NCBI RefSeq assembly: GCF_000177675.1
Contig: NZ_ADGX01000028.1
Coordinates: 1-64,000, forward strand
Direction of reading: 5' to 3'
DNA: 64,000 nucleotides
DNA from: Parafrankia sp. EUN1f
GTDB taxonomy: Bacteria; Actinomycetota; Actinomycetes; Frankiales; Frankiaceae
Shown here: positions 1 to 6,845 of the stretch, piece after piece
How the letters are laid out: the number at the start of each line of letters is the position of its first letter
Position numbering within the stretch: the first letter of the stretch is position 1
Notes under the pieces: model-generated
Databases searched by the model: none
What the model saw: only the letters and a program-made list of their open reading frames with translations
Told to the model about the DNA's origin: nothing
Made by a program: the position numbers and the translations under genes

Positions 1-449
1 CGTCCGGGAGAGCTACCGGCTCTCCCCCCCAGGTCGTGCTCTTCGACGGCGTCCGTGACCTGCTCACCGGCCTGCTCGACCGCGGGACACGCCTCGCCGT
101 CGCGACGGGTAAAAGCGGCCCACGGGCCCGTGACCTGCTGACCCAGCTCGGTATCGGTGACTGCTTCGTACGGGTCATCGGTTCCGACGAGGTCACCCAC
201 CCCAAACCGGCACCCGACATCGTCCACCGCGCCCTCGACGCACTCGACGCCGCACCGGACCAGGCCGTGATGGTCGGCGACGCGGTCACCGACATCCGCA
301 GCGCCCGATCAGCCGGGGTCCGTGCCATCGCCGCGATGTGGGGAGAGACCGACCAGGACGAGCTCCTGGCAGCGGCCCCGGACTGGGTGACCCACACCCC
401 GGCACAGCTACTCGGCCTACTCACAACACGCCCCTACCAGCCCGCCTGA
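1..449 (+). CDS. HAD-family phosphatase, C-terminal part (RifM position)
   Basis: Only the C-terminal part is inside the window. It shows the later HAD motifs: AVATGK (motif II, Thr), HPKPAPD (motif III, Lys) and VMVGDAVTDI (motif IV, acidic pair). The nucleophile DxD motif and the cap must lie left of the window. A phosphoglycolate-phosphatase-type fold is clear; the substrate is not. Because the neighbouring genes match the AHBA/kanosamine route, a RifM-like role is inferred. The reading frame is odd at the left edge. Bases 2-28 read naturally as VRESYRLSP in one frame, while the body starting VVLFDGVRDLL is in the next. The switch falls in a run of seven C at 24-30, and removing one C would join the two halves. 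It could be a true frameshift, a sequencing error or slippage. The gene runs towards the ROK kinase gene. Confidence 0.7.
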   Translation, partial: SGRATGSPPQVVLFDGVRDLLTGLLDRGTRLAVATGKSGPRARDLLTQLGIGDCFVRVIGSDEVTHPKPAPDIVHRALDALDAAPDQAVMVGDAVTDIRSARSAGVRAIAAMWGETDQDELLAAAPDWVTHTPAQLLGLLTTRPYQPA

Positions 450-509
450 AGCCCACGATCCCCGCCCGCAATCCGCGGCGTGGCCGTTGCTTCCGGGACC
501 GAGCTTCGG

Positions 510-559
510 GCTGCCGCTGCGGCTGCCGCTGCGGCTGCGGCTGCGGCTGCGGCTGCGGC
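510..559. repeat. CTGCGG/CTGCCG hexanucleotide repeat
   Basis: About eight near-perfect copies of a six-base unit lie in the convergent spacer between the HAD and ROK genes, just before palindromic element A. No coding role is evident. Confidence 0.8.
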
Positions 560-571
560 CAATGCTGCCCA

Positions 572-639
572 GCAAGAAGTGAGGATTTTGGCTGCTCAAG
601 CAACCGGGATCCTCATTTCTTGCGGACTGTCAGGTGCCG
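572..639. repeat. Dispersed palindromic element, copy A
   Basis: Left arm GCAAGAAGTGAGGAT (572-586) pairs with ATCCTCATTTCTTGC (609-623), 14 of 15 positions, around an imperfect inner stem. The sequence after the hairpin, TTGCGGACTGTCAGGTG, recurs almost unchanged after copy E near 57.6 kb, so the unit is longer than a plain terminator. It lies between converging genes and may end transcription in both directions. Confidence 0.8.
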
Positions 640-814
640 TTTGCCTTATTGGGGGGTGAAGTGCTGGCGCTGCGTGGCAGGGCGGGATCCCGCGATGGGG
701 CCGCCGCACGGCAGGTGTGCACGGACCGCCAGTCCACTGTCGGTGGCCCCGGATCCGTCCGCCGGGTCGGGGCTTTCACACCCGGGCGGGACATCGTCCG
801 GCGTGGCCGACCTG

Positions 815-1810
815 TCAGCCGGACGTCGGGTCCAGGGTGCGGGCCAGCAGCAGCGCGCCCGCCAGCGACGACAGGCCGCCGAGCTGGGCGGCCTGGACCG
901 GTACCGGGGGATGACCGGGCCGGGACAAGGCCCGGGTCCGCGCGGCGACCTCGTCGGCGAATCCCGCCAGCCCGTCGGCGAAGCCGCCGCCGATGACCGC
1001 GAGGTCGGGCCGCACCAGCTCGGTCAGACTGGCCACCGCGGCTGCCAGCGCCGCCGCGGTCATCCCGACCGCGGTACGGGCCCAGTCCGAACCCGCTTCC
1101 CAGGCCTCCCGCAGCTCCGGATAGTCCACATCGGAGGCTGCGGTGTCGGCGTCTGTGGTGCCCGAGGCTGCGGTGCCGGTGCCGGTGCCGGTGTCGGTGT
1201 CGGTGTCGTCGGTCGGGTGCCGGTTGTCCGCGCGCAGGTCACCGGCACGGCGCAGCGTGGCGGGTCCGGAGGCGAGGGCCTGCAGGCAGCCGCGGCGTCC
1301 GCATCGGCACAGCGGTCCGTCCAGGGCGATGATCAGATGCCCGATCTCGCAGGAACCGCGGGCCGGCCCGGGGCACAGGCGCCCGTCCAGCACGAGACCG
1401 CCGCCGATGCCCGTGCCGACCCCGAGGTAGACCAGGTTCGCTGCGCCCGCGTGCTCCGCCTCGGCCAGCGCGGCGAGATCGCCGTCGTCGGCGAGGGCCA
1501 CCGCCGCGCCGGGAACGAGGTTCCGCAGAGCCGGCCCGAGGTCCAGGCCGGTCCAGGACGGCCGGCTCGGCCAGGCCGTGACCCGTCCCTCGTGATCGAC
1601 TGTTGCCGGCATCGCCACGCCGATCGCGCCGACTGGCTCGCCCCGTCCGGAGCACAGCCCGGTGACCGCCTCGCCCAGGGCACGCAGGTCCGCTTCGGCG
1701 GTGGCCCCGGCCGCCCAGCGCAACACCGTCTCGCGCGGTGGCTGCCCGGCGACCTCGAGCCGCAGGGCCACCTTGGTGCCACCGACGTCGATGCCAAGCC
1801 GGCCGGTCAC
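815..1810 (-). CDS. ROK-family sugar kinase (kanosamine kinase candidate)
   Basis: A 331-residue ROK kinase. The phosphate-binding DVGGTK is at residues 8-13. The family zinc site appears as EIGH followed by CRCGRRGC (about 166-173); the usual Glu after the last Cys is Gln here. The GTG start at 1810 overlaps the stop of the preceding dehydrogenase gene by four bases (GTGA), so translation is probably coupled. ROK enzymes phosphorylate glucose, N-acetyl sugars or related sugars. In the rifamycin AHBA set the ROK protein RifN phosphorylates kanosamine, and the neighbouring RifG and RifI homologues make that the best inference. An Asp/Thr/Gly repeat of about 25 residues (about 200-228) interrupts the C-terminal half and is probably a surface loop. 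An ordinary glucokinase cannot be excluded. Confidence 0.8.
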   Translation of the reverse strand: MTGRLGIDVGGTKVALRLEVAGQPPRETVLRWAAGATAEADLRALGEAVTGLCSGRGEPVGAIGVAMPATVDHEGRVTAWPSRPSWTGLDLGPALRNLVPGAAVALADDGDLAALAEAEHAGAANLVYLGVGTGIGGGLVLDGRLCPGPARGSCEIGHLIIALDGPLCRCGRRGCLQALASGPATLRRAGDLRADNRHPTDDTDTDTGTGTGTAASGTTDADTAASDVDYPELREAWEAGSDWARTAVGMTAAALAAAVASLTELVRPDLAVIGGGFADGLAGFADEVAARTRALSRPGHPPVPVQAAQLGGLSSLAGALLLARTLDPTSG

Positions 1811-2715
1811 CGGGCACCGGGCAGGTCGAAGAAGGTCCGGTAGAGGTCGACCTGCTCCGCCAGCATGTGGATGCCCGGATGGGTCGGCAGGCCGCGTTCG
1901 TCCGCCGCCTGCAGCAGTCGGGTCCGGGCCGGCTTCATGATGATGTCCGCCACGACACAGCCCGCTGGCAGCGTCGCCGGGTCGAACGGGAGCGGGTCCT
2001 GCGGGCGCAGGCCCAGCGGTGTGGCGTTCACGATCAGATCGATCGTGCTCGCGGCGCCAGGCGCGCCCGGCCCTTCGGGTCGTGCCGCGGTGACCTGACC
2101 GGGCCAGTGCGGCTCGAGCCGGCCCAGCAGCTCGGCGACCCGGGCCTGGTCGGGGTCGACGACGGCCAGGCCGGCGCAGCCGGCTCCGAGCAGCGCGACG
2201 GCGATGGCGCTTCCGGCCCCGCCCGCACCGATCAGGCGCACGTTCGCGCCCGCGACGCGGTGCCCCGCCCGCCGCAGGCCCCGGACGAATCCGGAGCCGT
2301 CGAAGTTGTCGGCGAGCCACCGCCCGTCGGGCTCGCGCCGCAGCACGTTGGCGCTGCCGCTGATCTCGGCCGCGGGGGAGCGCAGGTCCGCCAGTGCCGC
2401 CGCGGCCACCTTGTGCGGAATCGTGATCAGGATGCCGTCCAGGTTGGCCATCGCACGCAGCCCGGCCAGCACGACGGGAAACTCCTCCGGTCGGGCGTGC
2501 ACCGGGACGAGGACGGCGTCCAGACCCACCTCGGCGAAGACGGGGTTCATCAGCATCGGCGCCTGGACCTGGGCGACCGGGTGACCGACGACGACGAACA
2601 GCCGGGTCGCCCCGGTGATCGTCCGCGGGAGCCGGTCGACCGCAGGTGTGTGGGCGGGCTGGGCCACCTGGGCGGGCTGGGCCACGTGGGTGGGCTGGGT
2701 CGTCACGCCGTGCAT
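1807..2715 (-). CDS. rifI: AroE/RifI-type shikimate (aminoquinate) dehydrogenase-like protein
   Basis: A 302-residue member of the shikimate dehydrogenase family. It has the substrate Lys in ITIPHK (about residue 97), NFDGSG (about 137) for the catalytic Asp, and a Rossmann GAGGAGSA motif. The N-terminal GHPVAQVQAP replaces the GxPxxHSxSP of true AroE; the canonical motif is present in the second aroE of this window (35422-36426). Loss of the HS pair fits the RifI-type subgroup of aminoshikimate clusters. The ATG at 2715 overlaps the end of the RifG homologue by 13 bases, and the gene ends inside the kinase start, so the three form one operon. RifI was reported as dispensable for AHBA supply in heterologous hosts, so its true substrate is open. 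The N-terminus has an Ala-Gln-Pro repeat. Confidence 0.75.
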   Translation of the reverse strand: MHGVTTQPTHVAQPAQVAQPAHTPAVDRLPRTITGATRLFVVVGHPVAQVQAPMLMNPVFAEVGLDAVLVPVHARPEEFPVVLAGLRAMANLDGILITIPHKVAAAALADLRSPAAEISGSANVLRREPDGRWLADNFDGSGFVRGLRRAGHRVAGANVRLIGAGGAGSAIAVALLGAGCAGLAVVDPDQARVAELLGRLEPHWPGQVTAARPEGPGAPGAASTIDLIVNATPLGLRPQDPLPFDPATLPAGCVVADIIMKPARTRLLQAADERGLPTHPGIHMLAEQVDLYRTFFDLPGAR

Positions 2716-3821
2716 CGTTCGCTCTCCCCGTCGCGGTCCCCGCCCCTGTCCTCGTGCCTGTCTCTGTCCTCGTGCCTGTCTCTGTCCCCGTCGCGGTCCA
2801 TCGCCTCCAGGGTGCTGACCACCACGTCCGGCGGGACGTCGGGAACCAGCCGGGGCCCGTCCGGCGAGTCCAGGACGAAGGTCAGGCCCGTGTTGGTCGA
2901 CTTCTTGTCGCGCCGCATGACCGTGACGAGATCGGCGATGTCGACATCCGCTGGCAGCGTGGTCGGGAGCCCGTAGTGCGCGACCACGTCCAGGTGCTCG
3001 GCGGCGCGCGCCTCGTCGATCAGGCCGAGTGCGGCGGCCAGCCGGCCGGCGAAGACCGTCCCGACGGCGACGCCCTCGCCGTGCCGCATCTCGAAGCCGG
3101 TGACGATCTCCAGCGCGTGTCCGAGCGTGTGCCCGTAGTTGAGGATGTGGCGCAGCCCGCCGTCGCGTTCGTCGCGGGCGACGATCGAGGCCTTGAGCGC
3201 CACGCTGCGGGCGATCTGCTCCGCGACCGGGAGTCCGCGCAGGTCGCCCGCGCCGATGAAGTGGGCCCGCGCGATCTCGCCGTAGCCGTTGGTCCATTCC
3301 CGGGCGGGCAGCGTGCGCAGGTGGTCGGTGTCGCACAGCACCGCGCTGGGCTGCCAGTAGGCACCCACCAGGTTCTTGCCGGCGGGCAGGTTCACCGCCG
3401 TCTTGCCGCCGACACTCGCGTCGACCTGCGCCAGCAACGACGTCGGCAGGTGGATCACCGCGATCCCGCGGTGGTAAAGGGCAGCCGCGAGGCCCACGAC
3501 ATCAGTGGTCGTGCCGCCGCCGCAGGAGACCACGGCATCTGAGCGGGTAAGGCCGAAGGAGGCGAATCCTTCGCAGAGCTCCTGGACATTGGCGAGAGTC
3601 TTTCCGTGTTCGCCGTCCCGTGCGGTGATCCGCAATGTCGGTACCCCGGGATCGGGAACCGCGTCCTGGTCGGGGCGGGCCGACACGACCGCGACCCGAG
3701 CCGCTCCGATCCGACTCACGGCGTCCGGCAGGAGCCGCCGGACGCCGGGGCCGATCTCGACCGGATATCCGCGCTCACCCAGGTCGACCCAGACCCGATG
3801 GGTCATGGGCGGTTCCGTCAT
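2703..3821 (-). CDS. rifG: Aminodehydroquinate synthase (RifG type)
   Basis: A 372-residue sugar-phosphate cyclase. It keeps GGGTTTD (101-107), SVGGKTAVN (136-144), GKNLVGA (148-154) and the metal-binding HTLGH (231-235). The family catalytic stretch reads GYGEIARAHF (179-188): the Glu is kept, but the Lys of dehydroquinate synthases (EVVK in the AroB of this window) is Arg185. From memory, RifG also has GEIAR here, and the surrounding sequence closely resembles RifG. The expected reaction is cyclisation of aminoDAHP to 5-deoxy-5-amino-3-dehydroquinate. The ATG at 3821 was chosen because GGGAGG lies just upstream; an ATG at 3806 is possible. The last 25 or so residues are an Asp/Arg/His repeat (DRDRHED units). 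It heads a three-gene operon and diverges from the adenylation gene. Confidence 0.82.
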   Translation of the reverse strand: MTEPPMTHRVWVDLGERGYPVEIGPGVRRLLPDAVSRIGAARVAVVSARPDQDAVPDPGVPTLRITARDGEHGKTLANVQELCEGFASFGLTRSDAVVSCGGGTTTDVVGLAAALYHRGIAVIHLPTSLLAQVDASVGGKTAVNLPAGKNLVGAYWQPSAVLCDTDHLRTLPAREWTNGYGEIARAHFIGAGDLRGLPVAEQIARSVALKASIVARDERDGGLRHILNYGHTLGHALEIVTGFEMRHGEGVAVGTVFAGRLAAALGLIDEARAAEHLDVVAHYGLPTTLPADVDIADLVTVMRRDKKSTNTGLTFVLDSPDGPRLVPDVPPDVVVSTLEAMDRDGDRDRHEDRDRHEDRGGDRDGESERCTA

Positions 3822-4025
3822 GGTCGTCCTCCCGATGCTCGATCGTCCAGGCGCGGACTGTCCTGGATCTGACAGGTCCCGGCCGGCCACCGCGAAGATT
3901 CACGAATGGGCCGCGCAGGTGCGTCGATGGTGGCACCAGTGGGTGAACGCGGATGTATCCGGGCCGTACGATCGGCGATGCTTCGAATAGCCGTGAACAG
4001 AGCAGATGGGCGGGGAAGCTGAGAA
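3822..4025. promoter_or_regulatory. Divergent promoter region, rifG operon versus A-T-TE gene
   Basis: A 204-base spacer between two divergent operons must hold both promoters. I see no convincing -35/-10 pair or operator. It is slightly less GC-rich towards the adenylation gene. Confidence 0.5.
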
Positions 4026-6806
4026 ATGGTGGGCACCCAGCCCTTGGTCATCCCGGCAGCCGGTCTCGAGGCGCCCTACCCGTCGATTGTGGCCCGATTC
4101 TCGCGAATCGTCGCGGCCCGTGCGGATGTGCTCGCGATATGTGATGACGAGACTGCGTTGACCTATGCCGACCTGGACTGGCGCTCGTCCGCGTTGGCCC
4201 GGCTGCTGGTCGGCCCCGGTGGTGTCGCGGCTGGCGCGGCTGGCGTGGATGGCGTCGCGAGCCCGGTCGGCATCCTGCTGGAACAGGGTGTTCCCGCGAC
4301 GGTCGCGATGCTCGGTGTGCTGAAGGCCGGCCGGCCGTTCGTCCCGCTGGACCCGGTGCTGCCGCCGGCGCGGCTCGGGCAGATCCTCGAGCTCGCCGGC
4401 GTCACCACCTGTCTGACGGACACCCGGCACCAGGGTCTTCTCGCCGCGGCCGGACCGGTCCAGGCCGTGCTCCTCGACGCCGCCGGAGCCGTCTGCGAGT
4501 GGGGAGCGGCGTCCGGCCCGGAGCCCGCCGCGGGCGACTCGGCGGCGGATTCGGTGGCGGATCCCGAGGCGAATTCGGGGGCGGTGTCGGAGGATCCGCT
4601 GCCGGGGTGGTTCGCACTGCCCGCGGATCCGGCCTTCGTCGTTTTCAGCTCCGGGTCCACCGGTGTCCCCAAAGGGGTCGTCTGGCGGAACCAGACTGTG
4701 CTGCACGAGCTGCGCGCCGGGATCGACGTGGTCGGCATGAACGCCACGGACCAGATCGCCCTGGTCCTGCCGGTCGCGTTCGCGGCCGGCATCACCGTCA
4801 TGTTCTGGGGGCTGCTGGTCGGCGCCACCCTGCACGCGCTCGACCCGCGCACCCGTGGGATCGCGGCGGTGCCCGGATGGCTGCTCGACCGCGGAATCAC
4901 CACACTGCATCTCACCCCGTCACTCATCCGGGCCCTGACCGGCGCCGCGGAGCCCCGGTGCGTCCTGGGCAGCCTGCGCGCGGTGACCAGCTCCGGCGAG
5001 GCCGTCTACGGCCGCGAGGTGGCCGCGCTGCGCGCGCATCTGCCCGCAACGTGCACGTTCTACAACTGGTCCGGCTCGACGGAGACCGCGTCCCTGGCAT
5101 TCTTTCCGGTGCGGTCCGTTGACGAGATTCCCACCGGGCCGCTGCCGGCGGGATGGGCCGTCGACGGCAAGGACATCGACATCGTCGACGAGGCCGGTGA
5201 ATCGCTGCCGGACGGCGCCGCCGGGCAGATGTCGGTCACCTCCCGCTACCTTTCCGGCGGGTACTGGAACGCGGCCGGGATGACCGCCGACCGTTTCCGT
5301 CCCGCCCGTGGCGACCTCGATTCCGGCGCGGCCGGGCCGATGGTCACCTACCGGGCCGGCGATCTCGCGCGGCGACGTTCCGACGGGTGCATCGAGCTGC
5401 TGGGCCGCGCCGACACCGCGGTGAAGATCCGCGGCTACCTGGTCGAGCCGGCCGAGATCGAAGCCGCGCTGCTGACCTCGCCGGACATCGTGGAGGCCGT
5501 GGTCGTGGCCCAGCGCCCGGCGGACCAGCCCCCGCGGCTGGTCGCCTACGTGGTGTGCGCCGGCACGGTCAAGGCGGCCGCGGTCATGGTCCGCGGCCTG
5601 CTGCGGGAGAAGCTGCCCGCATACATGGTGCCCGCCTCGGTGGTGCTGCTCAACGAGCTGCCCCGCAACGAGCGAGGCAAGATCGACCGGACGTCGCTGC
5701 CTGAGCCGCCGCCGCGGGCGCCGGGCCGCGCGCCGAACGACCGCAGCCATTGGGAGACCGCCGTGCGCGACCTGTTCGCGCAGACCCTCAAGGTTGACGA
5801 TGTCGGCCTCGACGACGATTTCGTCGAGCTCGGTGGTGACTCGCTGCTGGCCCAGCAGCTGCTGAGCGAGATCTCGGCCCGGCTGGGAGTGCGCCTGCCG
5901 ACCTCCGCCCTGGCGCAGGCACCCACCGTCGAGGCCCTGGCCGCGCGGGTCGCGGCGGCCCACCGGGCGCTGCCCACCCATCCGACCTGCGTCCCACTGA
6001 GCACCGAGGGGTCCGGGCCGCCGTTGTTCTGTGTCGCTGGTGCCGGGGGCCTCGCCATCAACTTCGTCACGCTCGCCCGCCGTCTCGGCACCGGCCGGCG
6101 CGTCTACGGCTTTCAGGCCCAGGGCCTGGAGAACCGGGCGTTCCCGGACTGGAGCGTCGAGCGTCATGCCCGCCGCCACATCGAGGTGCTCCGGCTGGTC
6201 CAGCCCGAGGGGCCCTACCACATCGTCGGATTCTCCTTCGGTGGCCTCGTCGCGCTGGAGATGGCCCACCTGCTCACGGACGCCGGGGCCGAGGTCGCCC
6301 TGCTGGCGCTGCTCGACAGCCGGCTGCCCCCGGCAGCACGCGGGGCCGGCGCCGATGCTGCCGCCACAGCCGACGCGAACGCGCTCGCGGCCGGTGCCCG
6401 CTCCCTGGCCGGCGCCGCGGTCGGCACCGTGGCCGGCACCGGCAGTCCCGAGGGCTCCCCGGCGCCGTGGAAGCGGCTGGTGCCCAGCGTGTCGAAGGTG
6501 CGCAAGGCAGCCCGCCTGCCGCTCACCGGTCTCGTCCGCTTCCCCGGCCTCTCCCAGTTCGACGCGTTCTTCGACCATGCCCGGGTCGTCAGTCGCTCCT
6601 ACCAGGTGCGCCCCTACGCCGGGCGCACCCTGCTCTACCTCGCCGAGGACAACAACGACACGGCACGGGACGGATGGAGCCGCCACCTGACCGGTGACAC
6701 CACCGTCGTCACGGTCCCCGGTGAGCACCACACGATGCTCAACGAGCCACACGCGGCGGCCCTCGCCGCGGACCTGCGCGCCCGCCTCGCGCCGATGCCG
6801 ACCTGA
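4026..6806 (+). CDS. Stand-alone NRPS-like protein: adenylation, thiolation, thioesterase
   Basis: A 926-residue single module. The adenylation domain (about 20-560) shows A3 FSSGSTGVPKG (about 205), A5 YNWSGSTETAS (about 344), A7 YRAGDLARR (about 441), A8 GRADTAVKIRGY and A10 NERGKIDR (about 547, with the catalytic Lys). The carrier domain has LGGDSL with phosphopantetheine Ser at about 606. The thioesterase has GFSFGG (Ser about 737), LLDSR (Asp) and EHHTM (His about 901). In the A4 region (LPVAFAAGITVMF) I find no Asp where amino-acid-activating domains bind the alpha-amine. This suggests an aryl, keto or hydroxy acid instead of a standard amino acid. There is no condensation domain, so the product is probably released by hydrolysis or by self-condensation or transfer in the TE. 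AHBA or a relative is a guess from context. Residues about 165-195 are a low-complexity loop. Confidence 0.88.
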   Translation: MVGTQPLVIPAAGLEAPYPSIVARFSRIVAARADVLAICDDETALTYADLDWRSSALARLLVGPGGVAAGAAGVDGVASPVGILLEQGVPATVAMLGVLKAGRPFVPLDPVLPPARLGQILELAGVTTCLTDTRHQGLLAAAGPVQAVLLDAAGAVCEWGAASGPEPAAGDSAADSVADPEANSGAVSEDPLPGWFALPADPAFVVFSSGSTGVPKGVVWRNQTVLHELRAGIDVVGMNATDQIALVLPVAFAAGITVMFWGLLVGATLHALDPRTRGIAAVPGWLLDRGITTLHLTPSLIRALTGAAEPRCVLGSLRAVTSSGEAVYGREVAALRAHLPATCTFYNWSGSTETASLAFFPVRSVDEIPTGPLPAGWAVDGKDIDIVDEAGESLPDGAAGQMSVTSRYLSGGYWNAAGMTADRFRPARGDLDSGAAGPMVTYRAGDLARRRSDGCIELLGRADTAVKIRGYLVEPAEIEAALLTSPDIVEAVVVAQRPADQPPRLVAYVVCAGTVKAAAVMVRGLLREKLPAYMVPASVVLLNELPRNERGKIDRTSLPEPPPRAPGRAPNDRSHWETAVRDLFAQTLKVDDVGLDDDFVELGGDSLLAQQLLSEISARLGVRLPTSALAQAPTVEALAARVAAAHRALPTHPTCVPLSTEGSGPPLFCVAGAGGLAINFVTLARRLGTGRRVYGFQAQGLENRAFPDWSVERHARRHIEVLRLVQPEGPYHIVGFSFGGLVALEMAHLLTDAGAEVALLALLDSRLPPAARGAGADAAATADANALAAGARSLAGAAVGTVAGTGSPEGSPAPWKRLVPSVSKVRKAARLPLTGLVRFPGLSQFDAFFDHARVVSRSYQVRPYAGRTLLYLAEDNNDTARDGWSRHLTGDTTVVTVPGEHHTMLNEPHAAALAADLRARLAPMPT

Positions 6807-6845
6807 CCTGATCGCCACCTCCGCCCGGGCTGAGTCGGGGAGCCC

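Noticed and set aside
338-1843. A 501-codon plus-strand frame spanning the HAD end, spacer and ROK gene
   Set aside because: It crosses two real genes in other frames and has no family pattern apart from the short Cys-rich stretch discussed with element A.
2703-3821. Calling the cyclase a housekeeping AroB
   Set aside because: A canonical aroB lies in the aro operon at 39014-40123, and this copy has Arg for the catalytic Lys and RifG-like surroundings.
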